Shown in pieces: positions 6,537 to 9,338 of a DNA stretch of 9,338 nt. The stretch's first letter is position 1. Each line of letters opens with the position of its first letter. A program made the translations under genes and the position numbers. This DNA is from an uncultured Alphaproteobacteria bacterium (GTDB lineage Bacteria > Pseudomonadota > Alphaproteobacteria > Thalassobaculales > Thalassobaculaceae): contig CALIMD010000284.1 of NCBI GenBank assembly GCA_938028645.1, positions 1 to 9,338 of the forward strand. Reading direction: 5' to 3'. Under the pieces are notes generated by a model. The model did no database searches and was not told the origin of the DNA. It was given only the letters and a program-made list of their open reading frames with translations.

Positions 6537-7307
6537 TTAGACAAATTCATGAAAAGGTTTTAGATTTATGCCGTTATCTTGAATGGAATTACGGATTTCC
6601 GTTGCCATTTTCACAGCGGATGGATTGTCTCCGTGTACACAAATAGTATCTAGTTGCGCACTTATCTTTTTCCCAGACTCAGTAATGATAACGTTGTCTT
6701 CTAACATTCTCAGAACTCTTTCAGTAGCTTTTTTAGGATCGCTTATAATAGCTCCTTGCTGATTTCTTGGCACTAGGTTTCCGTTGTCTTGGTACCCGCG
6801 GTCTGCATAAACTTCTCTAGCGAGACGAAGGCCTAACTTCTCTCCAGCCCTTTCAGTCGCCATGCCCGGCATAACAACCAGAATAAGGTTAGGATCTACT
6901 GATTTCACAGCCTTAGCGACAGAAAGCGCAATATCATCATCCTCGGCCACCACATTACCCAGAGACCCATGGCTTTTGACATGAGTTACTTTGGTATTTG
7001 TCATCGCTGCTATGCCTTGTAACGCTCCTATTTGATACGCGATTTGACGTTCTAAAACTTCAGGACTATCTCCGACAATGCGCCTGCGGCCAAATCCTAT
7101 TAAATCAAGATAGCTTGGGTGCGCTCCCACAGCTACTTCTTTGATTTTTGCTGTTTTCAGTGTATCCCGCATTACTACTGGATCACCCGCGTGATAGCCA
7201 CATGCAACATTTGCACTGGTTATGATAGACAGAACAGCTTCGTCCTCGCCTTTCGAATACGCCCCCCAGCTCTCACCAAGATCTGAATTTAAGTCAATCG
7301 CCACCAT
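6537..7307 (-). CDS. LamB/YcsF family protein, 5-oxoprolinase subunit A (PxpA)-like
   Basis: This 256-residue protein of normal family length is related to PxpA, the subunit that works with PxpB and PxpC to open 5-oxoproline to glutamate using ATP. Landmarks are IDLNSDLGESWG at 4-15, NVACGYHAGDP at 33-43, VGAHPSYLDLIGFGRR at 60-75, HVKSHGSLGN at 109-118, EVYADRGYQDNGNLVPR at 165-181, and CVHGDN at 223-228. The usual KPHGALYN motif is changed to KSHGSLGN while its Lys111 and His113 are kept. No PxpB/PxpC (KipI/KipA-like) genes are visible on either side, so the partner may lie elsewhere or the protein may act alone on another lactam. ATG 7307 is preceded by a weak purine stretch (AAGAAGA); the immediately following GTG is an alternative. 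The D-2-hydroxyacid dehydrogenase gene is 66 bases upstream on the same strand. The family call is firm; 5-oxoprolinase activity is not established. Confidence 0.88.
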   Translation of the reverse strand: MVAIDLNSDLGESWGAYSKGEDEAVLSIITSANVACGYHAGDPVVMRDTLKTAKIKEVAVGAHPSYLDLIGFGRRRIVGDSPEVLERQIAYQIGALQGIAAMTNTKVTHVKSHGSLGNVVAEDDDIALSVAKAVKSVDPNLILVVMPGMATERAGEKLGLRLAREVYADRGYQDNGNLVPRNQQGAIISDPKKATERVLRMLEDNVIITESGKKISAQLDTICVHGDNPSAVKMATEIRNSIQDNGINLKPFHEFV

Positions 7308-7373
7308 ACTATCTTCTTTAAAGCTATTTATTTATAATTCTTATATTTGGGAGGATACCACAATTCACCAACC

Positions 7374-8345
7374 TTAAATCAAACTTATTTCATTCTCCAT
7401 GCGTTCCCCATTAAAAAATCTATCTGCATTTGCAAAGATCTCCTTGAATTTCACAATCATGGTGTCGCGTGTCCCTGGGGCGTGATGCGGCGTCAACACA
7501 ACATTGGCGAAGTCTGCAAAAGGATTGGGTGCGGCCGGTGGTTCTACTTCGAAGACATCTAAGCCAGCACCACCGATATGACCTGATTTCAAGGCAGCTA
7601 TCAACGCGACCTCTGACACAACAGGGCCTCGAGCACAATTTATGAGGGTGCCACCAGCCTTCATTTTGTTAAGGGCAACCTCATCTATTAAATGATGAGT
7701 GAGTTCTGTTAGAGGGACATGCAGTGAAACGAAGTCGCTTGTAGCTAACAGTGTATCGATGTCAACACGCGTAACCTTCAGTTCAGCTTCAATCTCAGGA
7801 GACATTTCCAGCAAGTCGGTATAAATCGTCGTAGTACCAAAACCAATTAAGCGTTTTGCAACTTGTTTCCCAATCCTTCCAAACCCAATTATTCCGACAG
7901 TAGACCCAAATAATTGCCTCGCTGATGAACGAAATGTATTTGAATGCCAGCGGCCTTCGCGTAACTCAGAGTCGCAATAAGCAAGCCGACGCCCAGTTGC
8001 AAGCATCATCATTATCGCATGTTCTGCAACGCCTTCACTTGTTCCTTGCGGAGTTACGGCAAGCCGTATTTGTCGTTTCATCAAGACATCTGTTGCCACG
8101 GTATCGTGATATCCAACACCCTGGTGAAGAACCACCCGACAGTTAAAAGCGGCTTCCGCATCCTCAGCAGTCATTTTTGCACCACCCACAATTACCATTT
8201 CCGCTTGAGATAAAAGACGCTTACGTTCCTCAATTGATCCATCAATTAATGTCATTAATTCATAACGGTCAGAAGGCGTTACTGACCGAATAAGATCATA
8301 AAAATTGTCGTCTGCCTTGACGAGATAAAGCACCTTTTTTTTCAT
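7374..8345 (-). CDS. NAD(P)-dependent D-isomer-specific 2-hydroxyacid dehydrogenase
   Basis: This 323-residue soluble dehydrogenase would interconvert a D-2-hydroxyacid and the 2-oxoacid, in the family of glycerate, phosphoglycerate and hydroxyisocaproate dehydrogenases. The nucleotide-binding loop GFGRIG is at 154-159, followed by Asp177 at the end of the second strand (IYTD), which favours NAD over NADP. The catalytic set is Arg239 (INCARGPVV), Glu268 (DVFEVEPP) and His287 (TPHHAPGT). The substrate loop segment LHQGVGYHDTV at 73-83 corresponds to the family's 'g.G.d.iD'. ATG 8345 has GGA 9 bases upstream and is followed by an A8 tract over codons 2-4. It lies 66 bases downstream of the Crp/Fnr gene and 66 upstream of the PxpA-like gene, so a common transcript is plausible. 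The substrate is unknown; the serine-pathway SerA role is unlikely because the C-terminal ACT domain is absent. Confidence 0.92.
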   Translation of the reverse strand: MKKKVLYLVKADDNFYDLIRSVTPSDRYELMTLIDGSIEERKRLLSQAEMVIVGGAKMTAEDAEAAFNCRVVLHQGVGYHDTVATDVLMKRQIRLAVTPQGTSEGVAEHAIMMMLATGRRLAYCDSELREGRWHSNTFRSSARQLFGSTVGIIGFGRIGKQVAKRLIGFGTTTIYTDLLEMSPEIEAELKVTRVDIDTLLATSDFVSLHVPLTELTHHLIDEVALNKMKAGGTLINCARGPVVSEVALIAALKSGHIGGAGLDVFEVEPPAAPNPFADFANVVLTPHHAPGTRDTMIVKFKEIFANADRFFNGERMENEISLI

Positions 8346-8392
8346 TTTTTTATTTCCAAGATTACAAGTAATTTCAGCTCAAAGAAGTCTAA

Positions 8393-8414
8393 TAATGAAG
8401 AGAGGCCCTCATTA
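8393..8414 (-). repeat. Inverted repeat overlapping the Crp/Fnr stop codon
   Basis: TAATGA (8393-8398) and TCATTA (8409-8414) form perfect 6-base arms around a G+C-richer 10-base centre (AGAGAGGCCC). The TAA stop of the regulator gene lies inside one arm. In RNA it could form a small hairpin between the regulator and dehydrogenase genes. No U-tract follows, so it is not a classical terminator; it might moderate read-through or protect the 3' end. Confidence 0.25.
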
Positions 8415-9113
8415 GTCAGCTTTGCCGGAGCGAGCATTAGAAACTACTTTTTCAAACTTTTCTATATCGATGATCACTATAGATCCTTTTGTTTTTTCAA
8501 TTACACCTTCGCGTTCTAGCTTCTTTAACTCTCTAGTAACAGCCTCCCTATGGGTACTTATTCTTGCGGCTATTTCTGCATGTGTTGGTGGAGGAGAGAT
8601 TCGGCCAGAGCCCTCCACAATACGCCCTGCTTGGGCAAGCCGCAATAACTCAGCATGTATACGGTCTTTTACACCTAAGGTACTAAATTCGACTACACGT
8701 TCATTCAATGTTCGAATTACACCAACCATCGCCCTCATAACTTTTAATGCCAGAACAGGGTGCTCAACCAGCAAGTTATTAAAAGTCTCACTTGGCATCT
8801 GTGCGACTACGGTTCGGTTCATAGCAACGATTGTCGCAGACCTTGGATCCCCATCTATGGCCGCATATTCACCAAAGTGATCACCAGGTTTTAAGTCCCT
8901 CATTATTACCCTTCGGCCACTCTCGGAAAAAACAGTCACTCTGACTTCGCCTTGAACGATAAAATACACGTCAGTGCTCTTATCATTTAAATTAAGAATA
9001 AGTTCTTCTTGCTCAAAGTTTCGCCATCTGCAACGGCCATTCAAAGTGTTAATTTGCGCTTCTGGAATATCCGTTAGCAAGTGTGTTTTTGCGAGAGTTC
9101 GTTCTGGCATCAT
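8412..9113 (-). CDS. Crp/Fnr family transcriptional regulator
   Basis: This 233-residue DNA-binding regulator has a cyclic-nucleotide-binding beta-roll at about residues 15-115, a long dimerisation helix (about 115-145) and a C-terminal winged helix. The phosphate-binding cassette HFGEYAAIDGDPRSATIVA (79-97) keeps Gly81-Glu82 and Arg91-Ser92-Ala93, the residues that hold the cyclic nucleotide phosphate in Crp. The only cysteine is Cys28, so there is no Fnr-type iron-sulphur cluster. The helix-turn-helix is at about 177-198 (THAEIAARISTHREAVTRELKKLE), with the recognition helix around STHREAVTRELKK. Two ATGs stand in tandem (9113, 9110); GAGG at 9125-9122 lies 8 bases before the first. It is the first gene of the minus-strand series and a likely local regulator. 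The ligand (cAMP, cGMP, other or none) and the role as activator or repressor are not shown. Confidence 0.92.
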   Translation of the reverse strand: MMPERTLAKTHLLTDIPEAQINTLNGRCRWRNFEQEELILNLNDKSTDVYFIVQGEVRVTVFSESGRRVIMRDLKPGDHFGEYAAIDGDPRSATIVAMNRTVVAQMPSETFNNLLVEHPVLALKVMRAMVGVIRTLNERVVEFSTLGVKDRIHAELLRLAQAGRIVEGSGRISPPPTHAEIAARISTHREAVTRELKKLEREGVIEKTKGSIVIIDIEKFEKVVSNARSGKAD

Positions 9114-9170
9114 ACCTAATTCCTCACATCATTTACTTATTTCCACACCATATTAAAACAAAACTTGCTA

Positions 9171-9200
9171 ATCATAGAACGTATTTATGAATTTAAGCAA
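9171..9200 (-). promoter_or_regulatory. Candidate sigma-70 promoter of the Crp/Fnr gene
   Basis: On the minus strand TTGCTT (9200-9195) and TATGAT (9176-9171) are 18 bases apart. The -10 box matches five of six consensus bases and the -35 box only three. Transcription would start near 9164, leaving an untranslated leader of about 50 bases. Confidence 0.25.
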
Positions 9201-9245
9201 ACAGATCCGTGACATTTCCCACAAAGTTTTTCCAAAAAATTCATT

Positions 9246-9326
9246 ATGTATTGGGTGTCAATTTATTTTGGAGGAATAGATAGCACAACAACCAAAAAGA
9301 ACTGTACTTGCCCTTTTTGTGGATAA
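9246..9326 (+). CDS. Doubtful 26-codon frame ending in CTCPFCG
   Basis: An ATG at 9246 opens a frame of 26 codons ending in TAA at 9324-9326. Its C-terminus CTCPFCG (Cys20, Cys22, Cys25) resembles a metal-chelating cysteine knuckle. There is no ribosome binding site before the ATG, and the nearby GGAGG lies inside the frame. The frame is only 37 codons long from stop to stop. It may be a real short peptide, a decayed gene fragment or chance; I favour chance. Confidence 0.12.
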   Translation: MYWVSIYFGGIDSTTTKKNCTCPFCG

Positions 9327-9338
9327 AATTTTTTGAAA

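Larger units (their letters stand above)
9114..9338. other. Non-coding region upstream of the Crp/Fnr gene
   Basis: These 225 AT-rich bases contain the regulator's ribosome binding site (9122-9125) and a possible promoter (9171-9200). They also hold an 8-base inverted repeat ATGAATTT/AAATTCAT (9187-9194 and 9237-9244), whose arms are 42 bases apart and may be coincidental. A plus-strand GGAGG (9270-9274) has no start codon at a suitable distance. On the minus strand short open frames run in from the right edge and stop near 9245-9265; none can be recognised as the end of a gene. Confidence 0.4.

Noticed and set aside
8422..8880. A 152-codon plus-strand open frame opposite the Crp/Fnr gene
   Set aside because: It lies entirely antisense to a well-supported regulator, has no recognisable family motifs and no sensible ribosome binding site. 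It is a shadow of the real gene.
8412..9113. An Fnr-type oxygen sensor reading of the regulator
   Set aside because: The protein has a single cysteine (Cys28), so it cannot ligate the four-cysteine iron-sulphur cluster of Fnr.
9261..9302. Resemblance of GGIDSTTTK in the small frame to the GIDxGSTTTK nucleotide-binding start of acyl-CoA dehydratase activases
   Set aside because: Two motif residues are missing, the frame stops nine codons later and no further homology follows. It is probably coincidence in a short peptide.
1..9338. CRISPR arrays, tRNA or rRNA genes, insertion sequences, prophage or toxin-antitoxin genes
   Set aside because: No regularly spaced repeats, cloverleaf-like sequences, transposase or phage proteins were seen; nearly all of the window is occupied by intact metabolic genes.

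Overview
The window reads as an accessory catabolic region of an AT-rich, Gram-negative heterotroph. The family mix (GMC flavoenzyme, adducin-type class II aldolase, MmgE/PrpD, PaaK-like ligase, PuuE-like deacetylase-fold hydrolase, LamB/YcsF, D-2-hydroxyacid dehydrogenase, Crp/Fnr regulator) is most familiar from Proteobacteria. My guess is an alphaproteobacterium, possibly marine, but no rRNA or marker gene is present to fix the taxon. There are no tRNAs, rRNAs, insertion sequences or CRISPR arrays, and all eight complete genes look intact.

Layout. The left edge (1-16) holds the first codons of a minus-strand gene with a strong ribosome binding site. It is divergent from a plus-strand pair: a GMC oxidoreductase (170-1762) and a class II aldolase/adducin-like protein (1805-2578). 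These converge, across about 60 bases, on a long minus-strand series. Read in transcription order from the right, that series is: a Crp/Fnr-family regulator (8412-9113), a D-2-hydroxyacid dehydrogenase (7374-8345), a LamB/YcsF (PxpA-like) protein (6537-7307), a PuuE-like hydrolase (5487-6350), an MmgE/PrpD protein (4026-5387) and a PaaK-like adenylate-forming ligase (2639-4018). The last two are only 7 bases apart and look translationally coupled. The 162- and 99-base gaps before the hydrolase and the MmgE/PrpD gene carry inverted repeats that could be operators or internal promoters. The right end (9114-9338) is non-coding apart from a doubtful 26-codon frame.

How the genes may work together (inference). 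Two neighbouring enzymes belong to families known for opening cyclic amides: PuuE allantoinase, and PxpA of 5-oxoprolinase. They sit beside an acid:CoA ligase, an MmgE/PrpD dehydratase/isomerase/epimerase-type protein, two oxidoreductases for alcohol/hydroxyacid steps and an aldolase-fold protein. This would suit breakdown of a small cyclic amide, imide or other N- or O-rich organic acid, under a cyclic-nucleotide-type Crp/Fnr regulator. The substrate cannot be named from sequence. PxpA's usual partners PxpB and PxpC are absent, two enzymes have altered active-site motifs, and no transporter lies inside the window.
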